A stretch of 64,000 bases of DNA, from positions 1 to 64,000 of the forward strand of contig NZ_CAKKMV010000010.1 of NCBI RefSeq assembly GCF_918697865.1, given 5' to 3'. Position numbers and translations under genes: made by a program. This stretch comes from Massilia sp. Bi118 (GTDB taxonomy: Bacteria; Pseudomonadota; Gammaproteobacteria; Burkholderiales; Burkholderiaceae_D). Every line of letters begins with the position of its first letter. Positions within the stretch are counted from its first letter, which is position 1. Below, one piece after another: positions 34,757-43,482 of this stretch. The notes beneath the pieces were generated by a model. It saw only the letters and a list, made by a program, of their open reading frames with translations. It was not told the DNA's origin and made no database searches.

Positions 34757-35782
34757 TCAGGCGTCGGCGATCTTCAATACCAGTTTGCCGAAGTTTTTCC
34801 CTTCAAAGAGCATCAGCAGGGCGGAGGGGAAGTTCTCCAGGCCCTCGACCACGTGCTCGCGGTGCTTGAAGCTGCCCTCGCGCAGCCACCGGGCCAGTTT
34901 GGCCACGCCTTCCGGATAGCGCTGGGCGTAGTCGAACACCACCATGCCCTCCATGCGCGCCCGGTTCACCAGCAGCGACAGGTAGTTGGCCGGGCCGCGC
35001 ACCGGCGTGGTGTTGTTGTACTGCGAGATCGCGCCGCAGATCACGATGCGCGCCTTCATGTTAATGCGCGTGAGGACGGCGTCCAGGATCTCGCCGCCGA
35101 CGTTGTCGAAATAGACGTCGACGCCGTTCGGGCAGTGCTGCTTCAGGCCCGGGCCGATAGGGCCTTCCTTGTAGTCGATGCAGGCGTCGAAGCCGAGTTC
35201 CTCGACCACGAAGCGGCATTTGTCGGCGCCGCCGGCGATGCCCACCACGCGGCAGCCCAGGTGCTTCGCGACCTGGCCGACCGTCGCCCCGACCGCACCG
35301 GCGGCGGCCGATACCAGCACTGTCTCGCCGGCCTTGGGCTGGCCGATGTCCGTGAGCCCGAAATACGCCGTCATGCCCGGCATGCCCAGCACGTTCAGCC
35401 AGGCGGGCAGCGGCGCCAGCGCGGGATCGATCTTCACCAGCGGATTGGTTTTGTCATCGGCCGCGCCGGTCCAGTAGCGCTGCACGCCGAAGCCGCCGCT
35501 GACGTGCTCGCCGACCGTGAAGCGCGGGGAACGGGATTCGGCCACCACGCCCACCGCCCCGGCACGCATCACCTCGCCGATCGCCACCGGGCGGATATAC
35601 GACTTCCCTTCGTTCATCCAGCCGCGCATCGCCGGGTCGAGCGACAGGTAGAGGACTTTCACGCGCACCTGGCCGTCTTCCAGCGGGGCCAGGGGCTCGT
35701 CCGTGAGCTGCCAGTTGGCGTCGGTGGGCAGGCCGACGGGGCGGGAGGCGAGGCGGAATTGCTGGTTGCTTGGCGTGGACAT
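34757..35782 (-). CDS. Zinc-free NADP-dependent oxidoreductase (MDR family)
   Basis: A 341-residue medium-chain reductase of the leukotriene-B4 dehydrogenase / CurA / PtGR group: SLDPAMRGWMNEGKSY near residue 53, VSAAAGAVGATVGQVAK (nucleotide-binding, ~154-170), DVYFDNVGGEILDAVL. It reduces the double bond of alpha,beta-unsaturated carbonyls with NADPH and helps detoxify them. The start follows AGGAG. The gene is isolated, with a REP-like palindrome just upstream. Substrate not determinable. Confidence 0.92.
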   Translation of the reverse strand: MSTPSNQQFRLASRPVGLPTDANWQLTDEPLAPLEDGQVRVKVLYLSLDPAMRGWMNEGKSYIRPVAIGEVMRAGAVGVVAESRSPRFTVGEHVSGGFGVQRYWTGAADDKTNPLVKIDPALAPLPAWLNVLGMPGMTAYFGLTDIGQPKAGETVLVSAAAGAVGATVGQVAKHLGCRVVGIAGGADKCRFVVEELGFDACIDYKEGPIGPGLKQHCPNGVDVYFDNVGGEILDAVLTRINMKARIVICGAISQYNNTTPVRGPANYLSLLVNRARMEGMVVFDYAQRYPEGVAKLARWLREGSFKHREHVVEGLENFPSALLMLFEGKNFGKLVLKIADA

Positions 35783-35835
35783 GGGATCTCCTTGTTTGGG
35801 ATGTGGACTTGCCAACTATAGCGGAAAGATACGCA

Positions 35836-35916
35836 CGTCGTTCCCGCGCAGGCGGGAATCCATACTGAGCTTGCCGAAGACGCTCAGCATGGGTTCCCGC
35901 TTTCGCGGGAACGACG
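35836..35916. repeat. REP-like palindromic element
   Basis: CGTCGTTCCCGC / GCGGGAACGACG form the outer arms. Inside lie GCAGGCGGGAATCC, ACTGAGC/GCTCAG and GGGTTCCCGC. Each half is a hairpin and the two halves are inverted relative to each other. It resembles the widely seen TTCCCGCGCAGGCGGGAA type of bacterial interspersed repeat and a variant occurs at 57336-57425. Confidence 0.85.
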
Positions 35917-36016
35917 GCGGGGCAAGAATGACGGCGCGGCTGTTGCGTACATGCCGCTTTTGCAACTCATGCGACAATATCCCACCGACCCCATCCAAAC
36001 CTCAGCAGAGCGCCCC

Positions 36017-36886
36017 ATGACGCACCCCGAATACATCCTGACCCTGTCCTGCCTGGACCAGCGCGGCATCGTCCTGCGCGTGTCCGGCTTCCTGGCCGAG
36101 CATGGCTGCAACATCATCGACTCCGACCAGTTCGGCGACCCGGAATCGAAGCTGTTCTTCATGCGCATTCACTTCGCGCTGGAAGAGCCGAATGTCTCGG
36201 ATTCGACCCTGCGCGCCGGCTTCGATGCCTTGTGCGCGCACCTGGGTGCACAGGGCCAGTTGCACGATGCCGGCCGCAAGCCGCGGGTGCTGATCATGGT
36301 CTCGAAGATCGGCCACTGCCTCAATGACCTGCTGTTCCGCTACCGCAGCGGGCTGCTGCCGGTGGAGATTCCGGCCATCGTTTCGAACCACATGGAGTTC
36401 TACCAGCTCGCGGCCAGTTACAATATCCCCTTTCACCACTTGCCGCTCGAGGCTGGCGCCAGCGAAGCCGACAAGCTGGCGCAGGAAAGCCGCATCATCG
36501 AGCTGCTGGACCGGCACCAGGTCGACCTGGTCGTGCTGGCGCGCTACATGCAGATCCTGTCGCCGGGGCTGTGCGAGGCTTTGCGGGGGAGGGCGATCAA
36601 TATTCACCACTCCTTCCTGCCCAGCTTCAAGGGCGCGCGCCCGTATGCCCAGGCGCACCGGCGCGGCGTCAAGCTGATCGGCGCCACCGCCCACTTCGTC
36701 ACGGGCGACCTCGACGAAGGGCCGATCATCGAGCAGGACGTCGAGCGGGTCGACCACGCGATGAGTGTCGATGCGCTGACGGCGATCGGGCGCGACGTCG
36801 AAAGCGTGGTGCTGGCGCGCGCGGTCAAGTGGTTCGTGGAACACCGCATCCTGCTGAATGGCGACAAGACCGTCGTCTTCAGCTGA
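36017..36886 (+). CDS. purU: Formyltetrahydrofolate deformylase
   Basis: A 289-residue PurU: an ACT domain (residues 5-85, YILTLSCLDQRGIVLRVSGF) and a formyltransferase-type catalytic domain with VSNHMEFYQLAASYNIPFHHLP, the HHSFLPSFKGARPY loop and GDLDEGPI (catalytic Asn, His, Asp). It hydrolyses 10-formyl-THF to THF and formate and balances one-carbon pools. The start at 36017 fits the family; the upstream frame extension has no support. It begins a three-gene run with yaeQ and a copper chaperone gene. Confidence 0.94.
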   Translation: MTHPEYILTLSCLDQRGIVLRVSGFLAEHGCNIIDSDQFGDPESKLFFMRIHFALEEPNVSDSTLRAGFDALCAHLGAQGQLHDAGRKPRVLIMVSKIGHCLNDLLFRYRSGLLPVEIPAIVSNHMEFYQLAASYNIPFHHLPLEAGASEADKLAQESRIIELLDRHQVDLVVLARYMQILSPGLCEALRGRAINIHHSFLPSFKGARPYAQAHRRGVKLIGATAHFVTGDLDEGPIIEQDVERVDHAMSVDALTAIGRDVESVVLARAVKWFVEHRILLNGDKTVVFS

Positions 36887-36905
36887 ACAGAAAGATAAAT
36901 AAAGC

Positions 36906-37454
36906 ATGGCCCTGAAAGCAACGATCTACAAGGCAGAACTGAATATTGCGGACATGGACCGCAATTACTACCAGGAGCACGCGCTCACCATCGCGCGCCA
37001 TCCTTCGGAAACCGAGGAGCGGGTGATGATCCGCCTGCTCGCCTTCGCCCTGCACGCGCACGAGGCGCTCGCCTACGGCAAGGACTTGTTCGACGTCGAG
37101 GAACCGGCGCTGTGGCTGAAGGACCTGACCGGCGCGATCGATACCTGGATCGAGGTCGGCCAGCCCGAGGAACGCCGCCTGATGAAGGCCAGCGGCCGCG
37201 CCGAGCACGTGGTCGTGTACAGCTACAGCGCCGTCAGCCACATCTGGTTCAAGCAGATCGCCAAGCAGATCGACCGCGCACGCAATATCACCATCGTGAA
37301 CATCGCCGCCGAATCCAGCGCCGCGCTGGAGCGCATGGCCAAGCGCAACATGCAGTTGCAGTGCACGATCCAGGACGGCCAGGTATGGCTGACCGACGGC
37401 ACGGACACCGTGCAGGTCGAGCGCGAAACCCTGCTTGCGGAACGCAAGTATTAA
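36906..37454 (+). CDS. YaeQ family protein
   Basis: A 182-residue YaeQ protein (MALKATIYKAELNIADMDRNYY at the N-terminus, a hallmark of the family, and EERVMIRLLAFALHA). Its fold resembles PD-(D/E)XK nucleases but the cellular role is not established. It lies 20 bases after purU and before the copper chaperone gene on the same strand; a joint function is not evident. Confidence 0.92.
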   Translation: MALKATIYKAELNIADMDRNYYQEHALTIARHPSETEERVMIRLLAFALHAHEALAYGKDLFDVEEPALWLKDLTGAIDTWIEVGQPEERRLMKASGRAEHVVVYSYSAVSHIWFKQIAKQIDRARNITIVNIAAESSAALERMAKRNMQLQCTIQDGQVWLTDGTDTVQVERETLLAERKY

Positions 37455-37467
37455 CCGGACACCGAAC

Positions 37468-37917
37468 ATGAACCGACGTCTTCTCGCGCTGGCGCTGGCC
37501 AGCCTCGTTTCTCTTCCGGCCCTGGCCCAGGTCAGCGTCAGCGATCCGTGGATCCGCGCTACCGTGCCCCAGGCGAAGGTGGCCGGCGCCTTCATGCAGC
37601 TGAAGTCCGCCAGGACCGTGAAACTGGTGGAGGTGAAGAGCCCGGTCGCCGGCCGCGTCGAGCTGCACCAGATGGCGATGGAAGGCCAGACCATGCGCAT
37701 GCGCGCGGTCGACGCCATCGAGCTGCCGGCCGGCCAGACCGTGAACCTGGCTTCGGGCGGCTACCACGTGATGCTGTTCGACCTGAAGCAGCAGATGAAG
37801 GAGGGCGAGCAGGTGCCGCTGACGCTGGTGGTGCAGGATGCGGCGGGCAAGCGCGAGAATGTTGCGGTGACGGTGTCGGTGAAGCCGTTGACCTATACCG
37901 CACCAGCAGCCCATTGA
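37468..37917 (+). CDS. Periplasmic copper chaperone PCu(A)C
   Basis: A 149-residue secreted protein with a signal peptide (LLALALASLVSLPALAQ) and the PCu(A)C (DUF461) Cu(I)-binding pattern: H-M in ELHQMAM, a Met pair in GQTMRMR, and H-x-M in GYHVMLFD. It delivers copper to cytochrome oxidase in related bacteria. The start at 37468 gives a proper signal peptide. It is 14 bases after yaeQ. Three cytochrome c genes lie 8 kb downstream, but no oxidase genes are in the window. Confidence 0.93.
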   Translation: MNRRLLALALASLVSLPALAQVSVSDPWIRATVPQAKVAGAFMQLKSARTVKLVEVKSPVAGRVELHQMAMEGQTMRMRAVDAIELPAGQTVNLASGGYHVMLFDLKQQMKEGEQVPLTLVVQDAAGKRENVAVTVSVKPLTYTAPAAH

Positions 37918-37927
37918 ATTGTGACGC

Positions 37928-37953
37928 GGGCACGGGGGGGGACACCCGTGCCC
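37928..37953. terminator. GC-rich hairpin between convergent genes
   Basis: GGGCACGG and CCGTGCCC form an 8-bp stem between the 3' ends of the copper chaperone and DUF2807 genes. A run of seven A residues lies just to its right, so on the minus strand a T-run precedes rather than follows the stem. It may slow both transcripts, but the fit to an intrinsic terminator is poor. Confidence 0.35.
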
Positions 37954-37967
37954 GGGTGCCAAAAAAA

Positions 37968-38744
37968 TCAACGCGGCGCTGCACCCAGACGGCGCGCGCT
38001 GCCCGACCCGACCGCGGTCTTGCTGACCTGCGGGTCGCCATAGTAGTTGACGTCGCCGGAGCCGGCGACCGTCATGTCCAGGGACTTGTTCACCCAGATC
38101 GTGGCGTCGCCCGAACCGGCGATGGTCACGTTGGCGGTGTCGAAGCGCACCCGCGCCATATCGATATTGCCGGAGCCGCCGATCGTCGCATTCAGCTCGC
38201 GCGCGGCGCCGTCGAGGACGCTCAGCTTACCGCTGCCGCCCAGGTTGATGTTGACCGATTGCCCCTCGGCCTTGCCGACCTTGATGCTGCCCGAGCCGCC
38301 GACGTCGAAGCGCAGGTCTGAACCCTGCACGCGGTCGGCGTCGATGTTGCCGGAACCGCCCAGCGACAGGCGGTCGACGCCGCGCGTCTGCACCACGATC
38401 TTCAGGTTGCGGGTATTGATGTTGTATTTCTTTTTGCTGCGGATTTTCAGGGTGCCGTCCTCGATCACGGTCTCGATCAGGGGCAGCAGGTTGTCGTCGG
38501 TCTCGATGGTGAGGCCTTCGCTGTTGCCGGTGCGGACCTCGACCTGGCCCGGCAGGGACAAGGCCACGCCCTTGAAGTTGGCGACCTGGCGCGCCTCGCG
38601 CTTGATCTTGCCGTTGCCCTTCACCTGTTCGCCCCTGCCGAAGCTCCAATCGAAGGCGAAGGCCGGCGGCGCGCTCATGGCGGCAGCGGCGGCGGCGAGG
38701 GTGCAGGCGGCCAGCAGGCGGCGGCGGGAAAGGCTGGTGGTCAT
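37968..38744 (-). CDS. DUF2807 (GIN-domain) secreted protein
   Basis: A 258-residue protein with a Tat-like signal (SRRRLLAACTLAAAAAAM), so export in folded form is possible, and a DUF2807 domain built of repeats of the type GGSGNI / AGSGDV (IDADRVQGSD, IKVGKAEGQS, LSVLDGAARE). The repeats should form a right-handed beta-helix. It is probably periplasmic or outer membrane. The biochemical role of the family is unknown. The gene is isolated, convergent with the copper chaperone. Confidence 0.88.
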   Translation of the reverse strand: MTTSLSRRRLLAACTLAAAAAAMSAPPAFAFDWSFGRGEQVKGNGKIKREARQVANFKGVALSLPGQVEVRTGNSEGLTIETDDNLLPLIETVIEDGTLKIRSKKKYNINTRNLKIVVQTRGVDRLSLGGSGNIDADRVQGSDLRFDVGGSGSIKVGKAEGQSVNINLGGSGKLSVLDGAARELNATIGGSGNIDMARVRFDTANVTIAGSGDATIWVNKSLDMTVAGSGDVNYYGDPQVSKTAVGSGSARRLGAAPR

Positions 38745-38796
38745 GCTGTGTTCTCCTTGGTCTTGTTGTCGGTGATCGGTGATCGGTTAAGCCATC

Positions 38797-39762
38797 TTAA
38801 GCAAGCCCGCCCGGGGATGCCCCGGTTTTGCGACGAACTGCCTTATCGAGGCCGTAGGCCGCTGCGAACGGGATCAGGAAGGGGTACAGGCCCCAGACGA
38901 TGCGGCCTTCGACGCGCACGCACAGGGCCGCGTACAGCGGCGGCAGGGCCATCAGGACCAGCAGGCTGCGCAGGGGCTTGAGCGCGGCCGGCGCGTGGCG
39001 CCAGCCCATGATGGCCGCGGGGACGACGGTCAGCGCGGCGCCGGCGATCGACAGCAGCGAGCGCACGTCGTGCAGCGCGTGATTGACGGTCCACCAGCTC
39101 GGCTCCCAGGTGTACGAGGGCAGGCCGGCGATCAGCCAGAACCGCACGGCCACCAGCCAGGCGCCGGCCGCGGCCAGCACCGCGAGGCCGCTGGCGAGGC
39201 CGATGCGGCGGGTGGCAAGCAGCCAGACGAGCAGCAGGATGTTTTCCTCGCGTACCGCCGTGCCGGCGAGGCCGGCCAGGGCCGCCAGCCAGGGCTGGCC
39301 GGACAGCACCGCCAGCACGAAGGCGCTGCGGGCCAGGATCGAGCCCGGGTCGACCAGCAGATAAGGCGCGTACCAGAAGGTCGGCAGCGCGAACAGCATG
39401 AGCACGCCGGCGCCGGTGGCGCGCTTGCCATCCATGCCGGCGCGCAGCGCCGTGGCCGTCATCAGGCAGGCGCTGGCCGTCATGAACAGCCAGTTCAGTC
39501 CGGCGAACACCTGGCGCAGGTCGCCGGGCAGGGCGGCGGCCAGCGCCGGCACCAGGGTGCGGTAGGGGAAGGGCGCACGCAGCGTCTCGATGCCGACTTC
39601 ACCGCGGAACCAGCGGGCGGTGTCGAAATAGGCCTGCGAATCCTCGATCGTGCCGCCCCAGCGCCAAACCATCAGGGTCAGGGCCAGCAGGCTGAACATG
39701 AAGAACAGGACGGGCCAGCGGAGTGGCTGGTCGGGGACGGAGAGATCGCGGGGGCTTGTCAT
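38797..39762 (-). CDS. Polytopic inner-membrane protein
   Basis: A 321-residue protein with about nine hydrophobic segments. The region WFRGEVGIETLRAPFPYRTLVPALAA after TM1 and EEN between TM5 and TM6 resemble uncharacterised membrane proteins related to glycosyltransferase-like (GT-C) families. The start at 39762 gives a normal short cytoplasmic N-terminus; the frame runs on upstream only because it is antisense to the YdcZ-type gene. No substrate can be named. Confidence 0.72.
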   Translation of the reverse strand: MTSPRDLSVPDQPLRWPVLFFMFSLLALTLMVWRWGGTIEDSQAYFDTARWFRGEVGIETLRAPFPYRTLVPALAAALPGDLRQVFAGLNWLFMTASACLMTATALRAGMDGKRATGAGVLMLFALPTFWYAPYLLVDPGSILARSAFVLAVLSGQPWLAALAGLAGTAVREENILLLVWLLATRRIGLASGLAVLAAAGAWLVAVRFWLIAGLPSYTWEPSWWTVNHALHDVRSLLSIAGAALTVVPAAIMGWRHAPAALKPLRSLLVLMALPPLYAALCVRVEGRIVWGLYPFLIPFAAAYGLDKAVRRKTGASPGGLA

Positions 39763-39897
39763 CGGGCCAAGGTAAATGAAAACAGCGTTCAGTATACGCG
39801 TTGACAATGTTGCCTGACCAGCATCCTCGGCGCCCGGCTTCGCAAGCCCGGCCGTTTTCGCTACAATCCTCGGCTTTTTTCCGTTCCTTCCCGACTC

Positions 39898-40371
39898 ATG
39901 AATCTCCTGCTGTTCCTCGTCGCATTCGGCGCCGGCATCGCCGTCTCCTTCCAGGCCGCCATCAACAGCCAGATGGCCGCGGCCGTCGGCGCCAACTCGG
40001 TGGTGGCCGCCCTGATCTCCTTCCTGTGCGGCACCGCCGCGCTGGCCGTGGTCGCCTTTGCCCGCGGCGGCCTGCCCGACGCCCTGGCGGCCCTGCCGCA
40101 GCAGCCGCTGTGGAAATTCTCTGGCGGCTTCCTGGGCGCCGCCTTCATTTTCTGCACCGTGATGCTGGTGCCGCGCATCGGCCTGCTGAACCTGGTCGTG
40201 CTCGTCATCGCCGGCCAGCTGATCACTTCGATGGCGATCGACCACTTCGGCCTCGTCAACGTCGCCATGCGCAAGGTCTCGGCCCTGAGGCTGCTGGGCG
40301 CGGCGGTCATGATCGTCGGCGTGGCCCTGGCCCTGTTCGGCGACCGCATCGCGGCGGCTTTGGAGCGCTGA
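39898..40371 (+). CDS. DMT-family transporter, YdcZ type (DUF606)
   Basis: A 157-residue protein with five hydrophobic segments, typical of the short YdcZ branch of the drug/metabolite transporter superfamily: FGAGIAVSFQAAINSQMA near the N-terminus and KFSGGFLGAAFIF. These small proteins probably pair. No substrate is known. The gene is divergent from the membrane protein gene to its left. Confidence 0.88.
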   Translation: MNLLLFLVAFGAGIAVSFQAAINSQMAAAVGANSVVAALISFLCGTAALAVVAFARGGLPDALAALPQQPLWKFSGGFLGAAFIFCTVMLVPRIGLLNLVVLVIAGQLITSMAIDHFGLVNVAMRKVSALRLLGAAVMIVGVALALFGDRIAAALER

Positions 40372-40436
40372 CTTGTTGTAAGTTTTTCACAAGAAAATTT
40401 ATCTTTCCAAGTGGAACTTTCAGACGCGGCTGGTTT

Positions 40437-40442
40437 TATAAT
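40437..40442 (+). promoter_or_regulatory. Possible -10 box of the PilT-like gene
   Basis: TATAAT lies 41 bases before the PilT-like start, in an AT-rich stretch that is unusual for this region. The -35 at 17-base spacing (GAACTT) is weak, so the promoter may need an activator. Confidence 0.45.
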
Positions 40443-40482
40443 TAATGCATCTTAAGTTTCCAGTTGAATCATCGACCGCCCG

Positions 40483-41604
40483 ATGGAATACCACCAGTCC
40501 TCGCAGATCCCCACTCTTTCGTACATCGAAAACGAAGACCATCCGGTTTTCGGTACCCTGGTCGAGCAGATCCTGCACCTGCTGAACTCGAAGCTGGTGT
40601 TCTCGGACATCATCATTCACCAGAACAGCCCGCTGATGCTGCGCCAGCCGAAGGGCCTGGTGGCGGTGACGGATTCGCCGATCACGAAGGAGGAGCTGGA
40701 AGAGTTCTTCGACGTCATCGAGCCGAACTGGGCCGAGCGGATCCAGGAACGCGCCTTCGACAGGTCGATCGACCTGCACACGGCGCGCATCCGCGCCAAC
40801 TGCTTCAGCTTCCAGGGCAAGAAGCGCCTCGGCTGCGTGATCCGCCGCTTCCCGAAGGAGCCTTTGCTGCTTGCCGAACTGGGCCTGCATCCGGACGAGC
40901 AGGAATTCGCGCGCATGACCAGCGGCCTGGTACTGATCATCGGCGACACCTGCCAGGGCAAGTCGACCACCATCGCCTCCATCCTCGACGAGATCAACCG
41001 CCAGCGCTCGGGCCACATCATCACCATCGAAGACCCGGTCGAGACCCTGATCCCGCAGCGCAAGTGCATCATCACCCAGCGCGAAGTGGGCGTGGACGGC
41101 GACGTCGACAGCTATTACCTCGGCGCCCTGGATGCGCTGCGCGAACGCCCTGACGTGATCGTCATCGGCGAGATCCGCGACGCCCAGACCGCCCAGGAAG
41201 CGCTGGCGCTGGCGGAGAGCGGCCCGCTGGTGCTGGCGACCCTGCACGCGCGCTCGACCGAGCTCGGCCTGCAGAAGATGCTGCGCCTGCTGGGCAATTC
41301 CGACGCCCAAGGCCAGGCCCTGGCCCACGCCCTGCGCGGCGTGCTATGCCAGGCGCTGCTGCCGTCCAAGCAGGGCAACCGCTACCACCTGGCCACCGAG
41401 TGCCTGAGCATCAGCCCGGCCGTTGCCGGCATGATCGAAGCCGGCGACCTGGGCGCGATCCGCGCGCACATGAACGCCGGGCGCGAGCCGGGCTGCCATA
41501 CGATGAACAGCGTGCTGGAAGGCTTGCTGGCCTCGCACAAGGTGGATGTGAGCGATGCGCGGGCGGCGACGACCGACCGGATTGGTTTTGCCGAGATGGT
41601 CTAG
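40483..41604 (+). CDS. PilT-like ATPase
   Basis: A 373-residue AAA-type secretion ATPase of the PilT/PilU family: N-terminal PAS-like domain (residues ~20-110), Walker A GDTCQGKST (~153-161), Asp box IITIEDPVE (~185-193), Walker B IVIGEIRDAQTAQEAL (~226-241) and the His box as LHARST where PilT has LHTNS. Such ATPases power pilus retraction or related machines. No other pilus gene is near, so it must serve machinery encoded elsewhere or have a different job. It is the last ordinary gene before the AT-rich island. Confidence 0.85.
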   Translation: MEYHQSSQIPTLSYIENEDHPVFGTLVEQILHLLNSKLVFSDIIIHQNSPLMLRQPKGLVAVTDSPITKEELEEFFDVIEPNWAERIQERAFDRSIDLHTARIRANCFSFQGKKRLGCVIRRFPKEPLLLAELGLHPDEQEFARMTSGLVLIIGDTCQGKSTTIASILDEINRQRSGHIITIEDPVETLIPQRKCIITQREVGVDGDVDSYYLGALDALRERPDVIVIGEIRDAQTAQEALALAESGPLVLATLHARSTELGLQKMLRLLGNSDAQGQALAHALRGVLCQALLPSKQGNRYHLATECLSISPAVAGMIEAGDLGAIRAHMNAGREPGCHTMNSVLEGLLASHKVDVSDARAATTDRIGFAEMV

Positions 41605-41824
41605 GGTTGTATGTTAAAGTTTTCCAGTTGGAGTTCGGGTCGCACTTATGCACCGACCTGCCTTCTACCCCAATCTAAAGCGAAAAGCAAAGCAGACTTC
41701 CAGTGTTTAATGCAAAGAAGCTCCTTAAAGTCGAGCCATATAAAGATGTTCCATTATTGCATTTAGAAAAAATCCGTGGCACGAGCTTATATATCTTCGT
41801 TAGCAAATTGCGCATATTGCGTTA
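41605..41824. other. AT-rich left edge of the peptidase island
   Basis: The base composition drops clearly at the stop of the PilT-like gene. This stretch of 220 bases holds no convincing gene, with many short A/T runs. No att-like direct repeat or tRNA was seen at the junction. It lies downstream of the last island gene. Confidence 0.45.
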
Positions 41825-42358
41825 TTAGGCTTTGAAGTACAGATAGGAATTTTGATGAGTCGTTGCATTCCATGGCGGAATGGCCACGGTTACCGATTGG
41901 GCGTAACGAATTAGTAACTCTCCTGAGGCTGCGGAATTCAGCACTCGAAGCTGGGGGCCATCCAAGGATGCTGTCCAATCTATCCTTCCCCAGCTAAATT
42001 TTAAGATTCGTGCAGCCGAGTTAACCGATAGCGAAAACGGGTTTTCGCCACCACGTTCTTCGACCATAACGCCAACAACTTCCCAGTCTTCAAGAATACG
42101 CAACACATTAAGGTCTTTAAAGCTGCGATATTGAGCGAACTGTGGCCGACCTCGCCCTGTAAAAGCGGTCGATAAGTCGATTTTGCCTATTCCTTGATCG
42201 ATTATGAACGACTGGATGTCTTTTTCAATCTCTTCCATTTTTATCCTTATTCCTGGAATAAGATTTTTTAAACGCCTCGAATATTGTTGAGCTTCGCTAA
42301 AGAACTGATCAAAGCCAACCGTGCATGCCCTCCCGGGCGTATGCAGTGACATAGTCAT
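41825..42358 (-). CDS. Unrecognised protein of the peptidase island
   Basis: I do not recognise this protein of about 177 residues. The N-terminal third looks helical and charged (DQFFSEAQQYSRRLKNL, KMEEIEKDIQSF); the rest alternates in a beta-rich way (VVGVMVEERGGENPFSLSV, ILKFSWGRIDWTASLDG, VTVAIPPWN). There is no signal peptide. Its only in-frame starts are ATGs at 42358 and 42352 inside the 3' end of the cysteine-peptidase gene in another frame, so it overlaps that gene by about 50 bases and is probably translated by coupling. An inhibitor, substrate or accessory of the two peptidases is a guess from position only. Confidence 0.65.
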   Translation of the reverse strand: MTMSLHTPGRACTVGFDQFFSEAQQYSRRLKNLIPGIRIKMEEIEKDIQSFIIDQGIGKIDLSTAFTGRGRPQFAQYRSFKDLNVLRILEDWEVVGVMVEERGGENPFSLSVNSAARILKFSWGRIDWTASLDGPQLRVLNSAASGELLIRYAQSVTVAIPPWNATTHQNSYLYFKA

Positions 42359-43472
42359 AAGGGAGGGTGCCAAAACCTTGATCACCCCACCAATTGTGCC
42401 AGCTATTTTTGAATTCGAAACGTCCCGTCCGGTCATCGTATCCACACACGGCTACTGCATGCCATCCGGACACGTTCGGCGGGCTTGCGTTTTGTAGAAA
42501 GTTTTGAAGATGGACAGGTGTTGGCATTTGGATGTCAGGACCATCCTCCCATCCTGCACTGAAATGTCCATCACCTTCCCACCATACTGGTAATGAGATT
42601 GCTACAGGTGTTTTTGCATTTGCTAAGGTTGCCTTAAGAAGACGTACAAAGTTCTGTGGTTGTGGAAAAGCAGGGTCTGTAAATTTTTCAAGTGAATATT
42701 GCTCGACAGGATGCTCCCAAGAATTATGGATGCCGTTTCGGAGTTGTCCTTCCATCACAGCTAAAACCGCTTCAGCCGGGCGATAGAATACAAGGCGATT
42801 CGCATTGAACTTGTAGCGCGGTTTACCGGCTGTGTTAGGTGGGTTAGTCCAGCAAGTTTGTCTTGGGTCATTCTGCCAATCCGTTTGCGCTACAACACCT
42901 AATGCTGTTGCAGTTTCGAAGGCGTGGGCGAGCGCTAATCCCTCGTTGCAATCACCATGCCTGCGTTCGGCTTCATGTGTCAAAGAGGACTCGGATAAAT
43001 CGATTTTTCCGTGAAGATAATCCAAGCAACCGATAACTGCGAAGCTTGTGCAATGGCCCGCAGGACCCTGATCCTTAGCATCCGACATTCCAGACCTTAA
43101 GCTGATCGCAGGCGGGACTGTTGCAACCCACTTCTCTTCCGCAAAAGGTGTCAGTTGTATCCCATGACTCTCAAAAAAATCAGGGGGAACCTCTTTGATC
43201 ACCATATTACGGCGTGGGCGATGACTTAAGTAAAAGCTCATACTGTTATTTCCTTTCTTTTGAAGTTCTCGGCGGGCCCTTAATTCCTTTTCGACTTCAG
43301 AATAAGCTGCATGTATCACTTCAATTTCAAATGGCAATAGAGCTTGAGCTGTGTTTGGCGGTATTAGTTCTGATAAGATGCAATCGCCATACAGTTGCTG
43401 GAGTGCAGCCTCTTGGGATGGGGTCAGGCCTAGCTTAGCCACGATGCCGGCTCGTATCAGCGGATGTAACAT
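42309..43472 (-). CDS. Papain-like (C1-type) cysteine peptidase
   Basis: A 387-residue protein with a papain-family catalytic set: oxyanion Gln and nucleophile Cys in DAKDQGPAGHCTSFA (Q135, C141), His in SGWHAVAVCGYDD (H338) and Asn in FKNSWHNWWGDQGFG (N355). The first ~115 residues could act as a propeptide or regulatory part. No signal peptide is seen, so it appears cytoplasmic, which is unusual for C1 peptidases. The start at 43472 follows AGGAT and the stop of the upstream gene (TAG) 10 bases away; a longer frame from 43514 would overlap that gene. Base composition is far more AT-rich than the surrounding genome. Confidence 0.85.
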   Translation of the reverse strand: MLHPLIRAGIVAKLGLTPSQEAALQQLYGDCILSELIPPNTAQALLPFEIEVIHAAYSEVEKELRARRELQKKGNNSMSFYLSHRPRRNMVIKEVPPDFFESHGIQLTPFAEEKWVATVPPAISLRSGMSDAKDQGPAGHCTSFAVIGCLDYLHGKIDLSESSLTHEAERRHGDCNEGLALAHAFETATALGVVAQTDWQNDPRQTCWTNPPNTAGKPRYKFNANRLVFYRPAEAVLAVMEGQLRNGIHNSWEHPVEQYSLEKFTDPAFPQPQNFVRLLKATLANAKTPVAISLPVWWEGDGHFSAGWEDGPDIQMPTPVHLQNFLQNASPPNVSGWHAVAVCGYDDRTGRFEFKNSWHNWWGDQGFGTLPYDYVTAYAREGMHGWL

Positions 43473-43482
43473 TTCAGATATC

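Noticed and set aside
41787..41978. Short minus-strand frame of 63 codons inside the third island gene
   Set aside because: It overlaps the larger frame in another phase and has no start signal.
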